A DNA stretch of 64,000 nucleotides from positions 62,001 to 126,000 of the forward strand of contig NZ_SZPX01000006.1 of NCBI RefSeq assembly GCF_005217605.1, given 5' to 3'. The notes below the pieces were generated by a model. That model was given only the letters and a program-made list of their open reading frames with translations, did not search any database and was not told the DNA's origin. This document shows positions 7,228-15,770 of this stretch, piece after piece; position 1 is the first letter of the stretch; each line of letters opens with the position of its first letter. This stretch comes from Sulfurimonas crateris. Lineage in GTDB: Bacteria; Campylobacterota; Campylobacteria; Campylobacterales; Sulfurimonadaceae. Position numbers and translations under genes: made by a program.

Positions 7228-10200
7228 AGGCGGCTCTATCTTGTTGACCATAGCATAGAGTGTAGGCAGATAGATAAGATTTAAAAAAGTCCCCCAAATA
7301 AGTCCAAATCCTAAAGATATTGCTATTGGCTGAAGTATAACCGCCTGCCCGCTTGCGTAAAATATCAGAGTTAAAAGCCCCAAGAATGTTGTAACCGAGG
7401 TAATGACGATAGGTCTTAGTCTGAGCTTTGCACGCTCTAAGAACTCCTCTAGCTTATGCGTTCTTCGTAAAAAATCTATCATAATAATTCCATCGTTGAT
7501 TACAACGCCGGCAAGTCCCAAAATTCCTATGATTGAAGGCATTGTGAGGTTTATACCCAGAAGCTTATGTCCAAGAAGCGCACCAAGTGCAGAGAGAGGA
7601 ATAACGCTCATTACCATGAGAACATATTTTATTTTTGGAAATATAAGAAGGAGCGTTAAAAATATTAGAAAAATTGCAAAGAAAACCGCTTTTTTCATAT
7701 CATTTTTGAGCTGTTCGTTCTTCTCTTTCTCACCCAAAAGCTCAACATTTACACCAAGTTTTCTGATCTCATCAAGTGTGGGTTTTAACTTCTCTAAAAT
7801 CTCTTCAGAAGTAATATTTCTCTTATCCACATTTGCAAAAACTGTTTTTATAATATTTCCATTAAGCTTGTTTATCTTCTCATAATCTCTTACATGAGTA
7901 ATCTCTGCAATATCAGATAGTTTTACATATCTGCCGTCATTTAGTGCTATATTGAAGTTTAAAAATGCAGAGATGCTGTCCTTTGCATCCTCTTGCGTCT
8001 TTATCTCCATGATCCCAAGGTCGTTGAAAGTCGTTCCCTGTTTTTGCTCCATAAAGTATGCGCTAAGAGTTCTTGCAACAGACGCTTCGCTAAGCCCAAG
8101 ACTCTCCCCGTAGGAGTTTACCTTGATCTTATACTCCATCTTTCCATATTTGATATTATCACTATAATCTCTTATATGCTCCATTTTGGAGAACTTCTCC
8201 TCTAAGAGTTTTATTCCGCTTTGAAGCACACTGTCATTGTTACCAGATAGATTTATCTGAATATCGCTTCTTATAAGACCCGGTTTATCTTCCATAACAC
8301 CGAGATCTTCCATATTATACTTCTCTCTGTAAGCGATTATGATCTCTTGCGCCCGAGGAGAGAGCTCAAAGGTTTTTTTCAGCCTTATCTTCTCAGGATT
8401 GTCAAACTCAAAGCTAAAGTTTAGAACAGGATTTACATACTTGTCTACCCAGTTTGTCTCTACCCTGTCGTAGAGCTCCATGGTTATCATAAATACGCCG
8501 TTGTTTCTCTGCGTATCGCCCGAGAGGCTTCTTCTATAACCGACAACCGACGAAATCGCTTTTAGAGAAAACTCATCTGCGTGCTCCATCAGTTTTGCCT
8601 CGATCTCTTTAGATATGGCGTAGGTATCCTCCAGAGGAGTGTTAATATCCACTTTCCCTGAGATATAGAGATAATTTCCGTCAAAATTTGGAAAAAACTG
8701 GAATTTCATAGATTTCGCCGTGTAAAACGTAGCAAGCGGGATCAATATTATAAAAAGAAGAAGCGAGAGTTTTTTATAGTGCAGGAAATAGAGAATAACT
8801 CTCATGTATAGTTTTTGAAACGGCTCCCAGCTGATCAGGTTGTTGCTCTTTTTCAAAAACTCTTGTGCATGAAGCGGCAGAAAGAGAAAGCTCTCGATCA
8901 AAGAACCAATTAAAATTATAACGACCATTATGGGAATAAGCAAAATAAAAAGAGCTATCTCACCCTGCATCATAAATATAGGCAAAAATGCGACTACCGT
9001 AGTAATTGTTGCAAGGGTTACTGGAAGTATCATCTCTTTAACGCCTGTTATTGCAGCATCATAGTTATTCATCCCCTCATCGATATGACGTTGAATATTT
9101 TCACTGACCACGATCGCATCATCTACAACTATACCAATAACAATCAAACCACCAAGCAGAGAGACGATATTGATGGAGTAGCCCAGATAGTAGATACTTA
9201 AAAGCCCTATTATAAAAGAGAACGGAATACCCAGAGCTACGATTATCGCAATTCTGAGATTTATCAGTATGTACATAGATAAAAATACAAGTATAAGACC
9301 AAACATCAAGTTTGAAATAATGGTGTCTAGTCTCTCTTTTACGGGCTTTGAAGTATCTTGGTAAAAATCAAAACTCGCACCCTTGTACTCTTTTTCTATA
9401 CTCTTTACATACCTTCTCAGCTCTTTAGAGAGGGTAAGAGAGTCTCCGCTTACCCCTTTTGAGATAACAAGCGAAATGGTCTTTTTATTGTTGTATGTAG
9501 CGAGTGTATCAGTTTGTGGGTACTCAATGCTCACTTCAGCTATATCGCCAAGTCTGATAAATCTTCCACCAACATCTAAGATAGCTTCTTTGTACTCATC
9601 GGCATTCGCTTTTCCGTTTGCGGTAGAGACATAAGCAAAATTTCCCTTCTGCTCTATATTGCCGACTGGAAAAATATATGAGAAATTTGCTATCGCTTTT
9701 TGCACGCCCGCATGTTCAAGCCCGTACGCTATGATCGCTTCGGAGTTGATCTTAATAATAACCTCTTCATTGGAGTCACCGCGGATCAAAACCTCGCTGA
9801 TATTGTTCATCTTTGCTATTTTGGACTTAACATCCTGCGCAATTACGGTGAGTTCCCCTATGGATAGCTCCTCTGATGAGACGGCAAGTCTTATAAGAGA
9901 TCTTGTCTTATCAAGAAGTCTGGCAACCGGTTCGTTCATATCTGAGGGAAGATACTGTCTGCTAAGTGCTATGGCATCTTTTACACGTCCAAGGGTTATC
10001 TCTCTGTTCGCACTCTCGTTTAAAGTAAGAAGTATCGCAAAAGCCCCCGGTGTTATGGTAGTCTCGGTCTTGTCTATCCCGCTAATATTGCTTAGCTCAT
10101 CCTCTATATCACGAACCGCCATCTTATCCATAATATTTGCACTTGTCCCTCTGTAGGAGCCTAGAACACTTATTTTATCGAGTTCGACATCCGGAAATAT

Positions 10201-10308
10201 CTCTTTTGGGATATTTTGATAAGCATGAAACCCCATAAAGAGCAAAAAAGCCAAGATAGCATAGTTTAATCTGGTGTTTTTTATAAAATATTCAATAAAC
10301 TTGATCAA
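7192..10308 (-). CDS. RND-family efflux permease (HAE1/AcrB-like), 1038 aa
   Basis: Inner-membrane proton-driven transporter of normal RND length with the duplicated architecture: helix 1 near residue 15-33, a large periplasmic loop, helices 2-7 (about 335-540), a second periplasmic loop and a second helix block (about 860-1020). The helix 4 proton-relay motif is visible as VVDDAIVVSENI near residue 397. Start is TTG at 10308, ten bases after the stop of the upstream gene. The usual partners, a membrane fusion protein and a TolC-type channel, are not adjacent on either side, so this is an orphan permease within the window. Substrate cannot be predicted. Confidence 0.9.
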   Translation of the reverse strand: MIKFIEYFIKNTRLNYAILAFLLFMGFHAYQNIPKEIFPDVELDKISVLGSYRGTSANIMDKMAVRDIEDELSNISGIDKTETTITPGAFAILLTLNESANREITLGRVKDAIALSRQYLPSDMNEPVARLLDKTRSLIRLAVSSEELSIGELTVIAQDVKSKIAKMNNISEVLIRGDSNEEVIIKINSEAIIAYGLEHAGVQKAIANFSYIFPVGNIEQKGNFAYVSTANGKANADEYKEAILDVGGRFIRLGDIAEVSIEYPQTDTLATYNNKKTISLVISKGVSGDSLTLSKELRRYVKSIEKEYKGASFDFYQDTSKPVKERLDTIISNLMFGLILVFLSMYILINLRIAIIVALGIPFSFIIGLLSIYYLGYSINIVSLLGGLIVIGIVVDDAIVVSENIQRHIDEGMNNYDAAITGVKEMILPVTLATITTVVAFLPIFMMQGEIALFILLIPIMVVIILIGSLIESFLFLPLHAQEFLKKSNNLISWEPFQKLYMRVILYFLHYKKLSLLLFIILIPLATFYTAKSMKFQFFPNFDGNYLYISGKVDINTPLEDTYAISKEIEAKLMEHADEFSLKAISSVVGYRRSLSGDTQRNNGVFMITMELYDRVETNWVDKYVNPVLNFSFEFDNPEKIRLKKTFELSPRAQEIIIAYREKYNMEDLGVMEDKPGLIRSDIQINLSGNNDSVLQSGIKLLEEKFSKMEHIRDYSDNIKYGKMEYKIKVNSYGESLGLSEASVARTLSAYFMEQKQGTTFNDLGIMEIKTQEDAKDSISAFLNFNIALNDGRYVKLSDIAEITHVRDYEKINKLNGNIIKTVFANVDKRNITSEEILEKLKPTLDEIRKLGVNVELLGEKEKNEQLKNDMKKAVFFAIFLIFLTLLLIFPKIKYVLMVMSVIPLSALGALLGHKLLGINLTMPSIIGILGLAGVVINDGIIMIDFLRRTHKLEEFLERAKLRLRPIVITSVTTFLGLLTLIFYASGQAVILQPIAISLGFGLIWGTFLNLIYLPTLYAMVNKIEPPLEKNSVQKSPE

Positions 10309-10318
10309 TTAGCTGCTC

Positions 10319-10792
10319 TTATAGAAGCGATTTTATAACGTTACTTACACCTTGATGCAGGTTGTAGTTTGAAATAGGAAAATCAAGCGATTCATTCTCC
10401 AAGTTTACCGTGTATCTTGAGAGGTAGTCACCCAAAACTCGTAAATCTATGCTCTCATACTTTTTGCACAGATCCTCATCAAGTTTAGTCCTAAGCAGAA
10501 CTCCGGCTTCATTTGACCTCTGGATTGTAAACGCCAATGTCTTGAGGCTTAAAAAGTCGCTCCATCTGAAAAAAAGCTCAGGTGTAAGCTCACTCTCTGG
10601 ATACCCCTCGGGACTAAAGAGCATATCTGCATCTCTTAGCGGAATTAATACACTTAGAATTGCCGCACTAAAAGGCACGACCTTGTCTCTCCAAAAAGGG
10701 GATTCGTTTCTATTTTTAAGTTCTCTCTCTAAGAGTTGTAAAATTGTTTCTATATCTGCACTTTTAAAAAGTTCGTAACTCTCTTCTTTCAT
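10319..10792 (-). CDS. Hypothetical protein upstream of RND permease, 157 aa
   Basis: Unrecognised soluble protein with no signal peptide or membrane helix. It is rich in leucine and acidic residues, with a central segment FWRDKVVPFSAAILSVLIPL that is the most conserved-looking part. It is co-oriented with and ten bases upstream of the RND gene, hence probably co-transcribed. No catalytic motif seen. Start ATG 10792. Confidence 0.65.
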   Translation of the reverse strand: MKEESYELFKSADIETILQLLERELKNRNESPFWRDKVVPFSAAILSVLIPLRDADMLFSPEGYPESELTPELFFRWSDFLSLKTLAFTIQRSNEAGVLLRTKLDEDLCKKYESIDLRVLGDYLSRYTVNLENESLDFPISNYNLHQGVSNVIKSLL

Positions 10793-10870
10793 AAACTATC
10801 CATTCAATTTTATTGTCGTAGATTCTAGTATAATTTTGCTTTTAAGATACTTTTTTCTAGGAGTCAAACT

Positions 10871-11581
10871 TTGAAACTAAACAAAGGTTTTATGACAAAT
10901 CTGATCGCTGCGGCTCTTGTTGGAGTCTCATTCTTTATTGATGAAACTGTTGCTGATTTATTTTTATATACCGGGCTTTTTGCGCTCTCAGGCGCTCTGA
11001 CCAATCAGCTTGCCATTCATATGCTTTTTGAAAAAGTGCCCCTTCTTTACGGTTCAGGGGTTATCCCTGCACGTTTTGAGGCATTTAAAGAGTCTATTAA
11101 AAATCTTATGATGAGCCAATTCTTTACAAAAGAGCAGCTCGAGTATTTCTTTAAAAACGAAGAGAAGAAGATCGAACTGACCCCGATTATTGAAGCTACT
11201 GATTTTTCACCCGCATTTGATGCACTTTCCAAAACCGTAATGGAGTCATCTTTTGGCGGAATGCTTGGTATGTTCGGTGGAGAGAGCGTGTTAGAGAATC
11301 TTCGCGAACCGTTCTCACAAAAGATGAAGAGTGCAGTTATAAAAATAGTTCAGAGCGAGACCTTTAACTACACCCTGCAAAAACATCTTCAAAACTCAAC
11401 ACTAAGCGATGATATGATGAAGTCTATTGAGGATATTATTGAGATAAGACTAAATGAACTGACGCCTGTAATGGTCAAAGATATCGTGCAAAAGCTCATC
11501 AAAGAGCATCTCTCATGGCTGGTTGTGTGGGGAGGAGTTTTCGGCGGAGCTATAGGGCTCATTAGCTCATTTCTGTTATAA
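10871..11581 (+). CDS. DUF445-family membrane protein, 236 aa
   Basis: Matches the DUF445 pattern: an N-terminal hydrophobic helix, then SGALTNQLAIHMLFEK and GSGVIPARFEAFKESI near residues 40-76, a helical soluble middle and a hydrophobic C-terminal helix (WLVVWGGVFGGAIGLISSFLL spans the end, about 214-235). The start is TTG at 10871 with a textbook TAGGAG ribosome site seven bases upstream and a TATAAT promoter further up. The biochemical role of this family is unknown; topology suggests inner-membrane anchoring at both ends. Convergent with the S4 gene through a shared hairpin. Confidence 0.85.
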   Translation: MKLNKGFMTNLIAAALVGVSFFIDETVADLFLYTGLFALSGALTNQLAIHMLFEKVPLLYGSGVIPARFEAFKESIKNLMMSQFFTKEQLEYFFKNEEKKIELTPIIEATDFSPAFDALSKTVMESSFGGMLGMFGGESVLENLREPFSQKMKSAVIKIVQSETFNYTLQKHLQNSTLSDDMMKSIEDIIEIRLNELTPVMVKDIVQKLIKEHLSWLVVWGGVFGGAIGLISSFLL

Positions 11582-11614
11582 CGTCAGATTGGGCTTTGCC
11601 CAGATTGACGTTAT
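11578..11614. terminator. 37-nt bidirectional hairpin between convergent genes
   Basis: ATAACGTCA (11578-11586) pairs perfectly with TGACGTTAT (11606-11614); inside, TGGGC pairs with GCCCA around a TTT loop, separated by a symmetric GAT/GAT internal loop. The stem contains the stop codons of both the DUF445 gene and the S4 gene. It is symmetric, so it can serve both strands. Confidence 0.7.
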
Positions 11615-11814
11615 ATAACCTCTATTGTTACATCTGCTATCTCTATAACATCTCCACGGATTATCTTAGCTCTTTTTCTTAACTCAACTTCGCCGTTTCT
11701 TCTGACATGACCATCGGCAACAATAATCTTTGCCTCTGCTCCGCTATCTACCAGATCTAAAACTTTTATAAGCTTGTAAAGCTCAATATACTCATCTTTT
11801 AATTCATATTTCAT
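11611..11814 (-). CDS. Small S4-domain RNA-binding protein, 67 aa
   Basis: The whole protein is one S4 fold of the YbcJ/RqcP size class: YIELYKLIKVLDLVDSGAEAK then GHVRRNGEVELRKRAKI, the second part being the basic beta-hairpin that contacts RNA. Relatives bind ribosomal RNA or assist ribosome quality control; which applies here is not decidable. Single gene, ATG at 11814, terminating in the shared hairpin. Confidence 0.85.
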   Translation of the reverse strand: MKYELKDEYIELYKLIKVLDLVDSGAEAKIIVADGHVRRNGEVELRKRAKIIRGDVIEIADVTIEVI

Positions 11815-11897
11815 CAGCTCTATTCCTTTTATGATTGAAATAGTATCAAATTATTACCCATTTTTTTAAAGCGATTTTTAAATTCCAAAGAAGTAGA

Positions 11898-12500
11898 ATG
11901 AAGATTATGGAAATAGGTTCTGCATCATACTATAACATCGGCATCAACTACTCTATCAAGCTAAATGAAGAGGAGATCCTTGTTTTTGAAGATGACCCGC
12001 TTAGAGAGAGAAAAACATCAGATAAAGAAAAACTTGAAAAAGAGCAGGAGCAAAAAAAGTCTCAGGAAAACAGCTCTACAGAACAACTATCAGAAGATGA
12101 AAAACGTCTAGTTCAAGATCTCAAATCAAGAGATGCAGAGGTTAAAACGCATGAAGCTGCTCATCAGGCAGCAGGCGGAGGTATGACGGGAGCCGCTTCT
12201 TACAGCTATCAGCAGGGACCTGATGGAAGAATGTATGCGATCGGCGGAGAGGTCTCTATCTCCATTCCATCAGGCACAACCCCGCAAGAGAGCATGAGAA
12301 ATGCGCAGCAGGCAATTGCGGCCGCAATGGCGCCCGCCGATCCAAGCGGACAGGATTTTGCAGTTGCTTCGAGTGCCATGGTGATGCTTATGAAGGCACA
12401 ACAACAGCTTCTAAAAGAGACTCAGGAGAGTATATTGGGCAAAGATATCTACAAAAGTGAGGCAGAAAAAAACAGCAAAGAAGAAAAAGAGATCTCTTAA
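11898..12500 (+). CDS. Putative SprA-related metalloprotease-like protein, 200 aa
   Basis: The core motif THEAAHQAAGGG contains HEXXH (HEAAH, near residue 91), followed by SYSYQQGPDGRMYAIGGEVS and a helical C-terminus with APADPSGQDFAVAS; this pattern is that of a Campylobacterota family named as putative metalloproteases (SprA-related). The N-terminal 70 residues are charged and low-complexity (KEKLEKEQEQKKSQ). No signal peptide, so probably cytoplasmic. Proteolytic activity is inferred from the HEXXH motif only. Its stop overlaps the stop of the convergent next gene by four bases. Confidence 0.8.
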   Translation: MKIMEIGSASYYNIGINYSIKLNEEEILVFEDDPLRERKTSDKEKLEKEQEQKKSQENSSTEQLSEDEKRLVQDLKSRDAEVKTHEAAHQAAGGGMTGAASYSYQQGPDGRMYAIGGEVSISIPSGTTPQESMRNAQQAIAAAMAPADPSGQDFAVASSAMVMLMKAQQQLLKETQESILGKDIYKSEAEKNSKEEKEIS

Positions 12501-13039
12501 ACCTCTTCGTTGATTATTGAAAATCCAAGATCATACATCGCTTTGTCAACAAGCTCTATCGCTTTTGCCATAGTTTTTTGTGATATTTCCGGAAGTTCTC
12601 CTCCCCATATAGCCTCAGCCTCTTTAAATCCCTGGATCATCCCTTCGCGTCCCGCACGGAACCTATCTTTATCCCCTGCGGCTCCGTTAATGACAAAATC
12701 TGCTATCCTTTGTGATGTCTGCTCAATACCGAAAAAACCATCCTCGCTTACAAGCTCTGCCGCCTCATCTTTTGAGAGCTGGGCAATAGGTTTTCCGCTG
12801 TAACCTACCTCTTGCAAAAAACTCTTGAACTCCTCATACTGTTTCTCAAAATTCTCATCTAAACCGGAAAAACCGCCTTGGACTAAAGCAGAGTTAAAAG
12901 CCATCGCATTTGCATTCTCTCTAATCTGCCCTCTAATTTCAGAAACCTCGTCTTTTGAAAGTTTCTCTGTAAAAAGCGGCTTTATCACGTTACCTTTTTT
13001 CACAGGTTCAAAAGCCTGATTCAGTGAAGATATCTGCAT
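12497..13039 (-). CDS. Conserved helical hypothetical protein, 180 aa
   Basis: Soluble, mostly helical protein with the segment FRAGREGMIQGFKEAEAIWGG near residue 130-150 as its most distinctive part. Similar Campylobacterota proteins carry, as I recall, the database name hydrogenase-4 component G, but no cysteine cluster or metal motif here supports a hydrogenase role. ATG at 13039 is preceded by a strong GAGGAGGG ribosome site. Convergent with, and overlapping, the HEXXH protein gene. Function unknown. Confidence 0.7.
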   Translation of the reverse strand: MQISSLNQAFEPVKKGNVIKPLFTEKLSKDEVSEIRGQIRENANAMAFNSALVQGGFSGLDENFEKQYEEFKSFLQEVGYSGKPIAQLSKDEAAELVSEDGFFGIEQTSQRIADFVINGAAGDKDRFRAGREGMIQGFKEAEAIWGGELPEISQKTMAKAIELVDKAMYDLGFSIINEEV

Positions 13040-13131
13040 ACTGCCCTCCTCATATTAATTACAAGTAGATCGACTAAAACCGCTATAAATTAAAGTTTTA
13101 ATTTTTATATACAAAAAATAAAAACTTTTGA

Positions 13132-13260
13132 TATAATATTTTCGATGAAAGATTTGTGTGTGTGAGCTCATCTATTAGTATATTCTGCTAGACAAACGAC
13201 TCCCCTATATTTTGACTCCACTTCCAAGGAAGTGAATTTTTACCAAAGAGGTACTACGAC
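13132..13260 (+). promoter_or_regulatory. Promoter and long 5' leader of cold-shock gene with internal hairpin
   Basis: A TATAAT at 13132-13137 places transcription start near 13144, giving a leader of about 117 bases before the ATG at 13261. Within it, CACTTC (13219-13224) pairs with GAAGTG (13229-13234) and is followed by AATTTTT (13235-13241), the form of an intrinsic terminator; a GAGG ribosome site follows. Cold-shock genes commonly use long structured leaders for temperature control; here the hairpin could attenuate or switch. Confidence 0.55.
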
Positions 13261-13479
13261 ATGGCAGAATTGCTAGACGGATCAGTTAAATGGTTCAATG
13301 AAGAAAAAGGTTATGGTTTTATTCAACAAGACAATGGTGGAAAAGATGTATTCGTACACTTTCGCCAAGTAAACAGAACGGGACCGGGTCGCGTTTCTTT
13401 AGCTGAAGGTCAAAGGGTAACTTTTGAACTTGGCGAGGGACAAAAAGGTCCTCAAGCTGAGAACGTAACACCTTTATAG
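13261..13479 (+). CDS. Cold-shock domain protein (CspA family), 72 aa
   Basis: Five-stranded cold-shock domain of full family length. RNP1 is visible as KGYGFIQ (about residues 16-22) and RNP2 as VFVHF (about 30-34), the aromatic nucleic-acid contact residues. Such proteins bind single-stranded RNA and DNA and melt structure in mRNA. Monocistronic, behind a long leader and followed by a GC-rich hairpin. It need not be cold-induced: family members are also constitutive. No symbol assigned because paralogues cannot be told apart. Confidence 0.95.
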   Translation: MAELLDGSVKWFNEEKGYGFIQQDNGGKDVFVHFRQVNRTGPGRVSLAEGQRVTFELGEGQKGPQAENVTPL

Positions 13480-13488
13480 GTTTTACTT

Positions 13489-13506
13489 GCAGGCTTTTAC
13501 GCCTGC
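13489..13506 (+). terminator. Hairpin terminator after the cold-shock gene
   Basis: GCAGGC (13489-13494), loop TTTTAC, GCCTGC (13501-13506): a perfect six-pair GC-rich stem nine bases after the stop codon. The following sequence is only moderately T-rich. Confidence 0.7.
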
Positions 13507-13538
13507 ATCTTCTACTTCGATTCTACTCTTAGATAAAC

Positions 13539-13955
13539 TCAAACTCTCTTTAAAAAAACAAAACTCTTTTTAGAAAATCCGTTCTTCTCATAAAATCTAT
13601 GAGCGACTTCTCTATGCATTCCTGATGAAAGCACTATATTTTCACACATTGCAATACGCGCAAAATCTTCAAGATAATCAAGCATTATCTTCCCGTATCC
13701 TCTGCCCCTATGCTTCTCATCGGTGACCAGATCAAAAACAAATAGATGTCTCTTATGGTAGAGGTTTGTCTGAACTGCGACGCCAGCATAAGTAATAAGC
13801 TTCTCCCCCTCCATTATGCCCAGCATCTTATACTCCATGCTTCTCATCTCATATATAAGGTCTTCGAACTCATCGTAGTCAAGCTCTGTGCGAAGCTGTG
13901 AGAGAACTTCAAAAACCGTGACCAACTCTTTTAGGTCTAACTCTCTTATCTGCAT
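13539..13955 (-). CDS. GNAT-family N-acetyltransferase, 138 aa
   Basis: Single GNAT domain of ordinary size. The acetyl-CoA pyrophosphate loop is RGRGYGKIMLDYLED (about residues 85-99), preceded by the beta-4 strand HLFVFDLVTDEKHRG and followed by the C-terminal AHRFYEKNGFSKKSF motif typical of the family. It transfers an acetyl group to an amine; the substrate is not predictable. Single gene on the minus strand, divergent from mqo. Confidence 0.88.
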   Translation of the reverse strand: MQIRELDLKELVTVFEVLSQLRTELDYDEFEDLIYEMRSMEYKMLGIMEGEKLITYAGVAVQTNLYHKRHLFVFDLVTDEKHRGRGYGKIMLDYLEDFARIAMCENIVLSSGMHREVAHRFYEKNGFSKKSFVFLKRV

Positions 13956-14040
13956 ATATATCCCAACTGGTATTAAATTATAAAATATTATAACAAATTC
14001 GCTACAATACGGCTAAAGACGAGGCAAGGATCAATAAAAC

Positions 14041-15549
14041 ATGGGCGTTAAAAACTTTGAAGTTATAATAGTAGGAGCAGGAGTTTCAGGCTCAGCTCTT
14101 GCATATGAACTGGCAAGATATACAGATATAAAATCGATCGGCATAATAGAAAAGTATGAAAATATCGCTACGTTAAACTCATGTGGGACAAGCAACTCGC
14201 AAACTATCCATGTCGGAGATATTGAGACAAACTACACGCTTCAAAAAGCCGCAATAACAAAAAGAACAGCGAAGATGGTTGAGAAGTACTGTCTGCAGCA
14301 CAACTATCAAAACAAAATAATATTCTCACACCAAAAGATGGCGCTGGGTGTCGGCAAAAAAGAGGTAGAGTTTCTGCTTCACCGCTATGAAGAGTTCTCA
14401 GAACTATTCCCATATCTTGAGGTTTGGGACAAAGAGAAACTAAAAAAGCTTGAACCGCGCGTAGTGTTTGATGAAGACGGTAAGGAGAGAAAAGAGAGCA
14501 TTGTCGGCATAGGAACAAAAGATCAGTGGACTACGGTTGATTTTGGAAAACTCTCAAGCTCGTTTATAGAAAATGCGAAAAGAGAGAGAGATGTCGAACT
14601 TGAGCTTTTTTTAAACACAAAAGTAGAGAGTATTGAGAAGAGCAAAAAACGCGGTTACGTAGTCAAAACAAAAGATAATACCTTTTATGCAGACTTTGTC
14701 GTAGTAGATGCAGGAGCGCACTCGCTCTTTTTAGCGCACCAGATGGGGTTTGGACAAAATCTGGGATGTCTGCCGGTTGCGGGAAGTTTTTATATTACAA
14801 ATGAGAAGATGCTTAACGGCAAGGTCTATATGATCCAAAATCCAAAGCTCCCTTTTGCCGCTCTTCACGGCGACCCTGATATTCTAGCAGACGGAAATAC
14901 ACGCTTCGGTCCTACGGCACTCATACTTCCAAAACTTGAGCGCTACAAAAGCGGAACATACTTGGATTTCTGGAAGACTCTAAGGTTTGATAAAAATATT
15001 GCTATAGCGCTTTGGAAACTTTTAAAAGAGAGCGATATCCGCAAATATATATTTAGAAACTTTCTCTTTGAGATCCCTTTTTTAAACAAATACCTCTTTT
15101 TAAGGGATGCAAGAAAAATCGTTCCCTCTCTTAAACTCGATGAGTTCAGATATGCCAAAGGCTTCGGCGGTGTTCGTCCTCAGGTTCTAAACAAAGATGA
15201 GCAGAGGCTTCTTTTGGGTGAGGCTTCCATCTATACGGGAGAGGGTCTTATTTTCAATATGACTCCATCTCCAGGGGCAACATCTTGTTTGGGAAATGCA
15301 GAGAGAGATTTGAAATATATAGTAAAATATCTCGGTAAAACTTTTGATGAGACCAAATTCAACGACGAACTGACAGATGGAGAGTATTGTGTGCTCCCTG
15401 AGCCGATAGCATCACAACAAGCCGTAGTCAACCTGATCAGAGCAGAGATTCAAAGAACCGAAGAGAAGTACCTAAAAGATCTCCGCCAAGGTCAACCTGA
15501 TGCTGATTTTTGGGATAAACCGCATAGTAAACTACAGGAGAAAAAATGA
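14041..15549 (+). CDS. mqo: Malate:quinone oxidoreductase-type FAD enzyme, 502 aa
   Basis: N-terminal FAD-binding Rossmann motif VIIVGAGVSGSALAYELAR (residues 8-26), then the GTSNSQTIHVGDIETNY segment and C-terminal NMTPSPGATSCLGNAERD characteristic of Mqo-like enzymes. In Campylobacterota this enzyme replaces or supplements soluble malate dehydrogenase, oxidising malate to oxaloacetate and passing electrons to the membrane quinone pool; it is peripheral on the inner face of the membrane. A lipoprotein gene overlaps its stop (ATGA), forming a two-gene unit. Length is typical. Confidence 0.87.
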   Translation: MGVKNFEVIIVGAGVSGSALAYELARYTDIKSIGIIEKYENIATLNSCGTSNSQTIHVGDIETNYTLQKAAITKRTAKMVEKYCLQHNYQNKIIFSHQKMALGVGKKEVEFLLHRYEEFSELFPYLEVWDKEKLKKLEPRVVFDEDGKERKESIVGIGTKDQWTTVDFGKLSSSFIENAKRERDVELELFLNTKVESIEKSKKRGYVVKTKDNTFYADFVVVDAGAHSLFLAHQMGFGQNLGCLPVAGSFYITNEKMLNGKVYMIQNPKLPFAALHGDPDILADGNTRFGPTALILPKLERYKSGTYLDFWKTLRFDKNIAIALWKLLKESDIRKYIFRNFLFEIPFLNKYLFLRDARKIVPSLKLDEFRYAKGFGGVRPQVLNKDEQRLLLGEASIYTGEGLIFNMTPSPGATSCLGNAERDLKYIVKYLGKTFDETKFNDELTDGEYCVLPEPIASQQAVVNLIRAEIQRTEEKYLKDLRQGQPDADFWDKPHSKLQEKK

Positions 15550-15674
15550 GATTTTTATTAATAACGGCAGCAGCACTACTGATCTTTTTGGGATGCAGCG
15601 CAAAAGAGTTCAAAGAAGGAGCCGAGGGAATCAAAAACGATATTACCAACGCGTTTGAAGGCTCAAAAGACTAA
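15546..15674 (+). CDS. Small lipoprotein coupled to mqo, 42 aa
   Basis: ATG at 15546 overlaps the mqo stop (ATGA), with AGGAG a few bases upstream inside mqo. The product begins with a lipoprotein signal, MRFLLITAAALLIFLGC, with the lipobox LIFLGC and the modified cysteine at residue 17. The mature 26 residues (SAKEFKEGAEGIKNDITN...) are hydrophilic and loosely resemble entericidin-type peptides in their GAEGIKND pattern, but the resemblance is weak. Probably lipid-anchored in the envelope. Function unknown. Confidence 0.75.
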   Translation: MRFLLITAAALLIFLGCSAKEFKEGAEGIKNDITNAFEGSKD

Positions 15675-15770
15675 TACGACGATCAGCAATAATCAGTTCT
15701 TAAACAACAATTAGCTACAATCGCGAAAAATAATAGGCACACGTTTTGGTGTCTGAGCGAGAGACAAATA

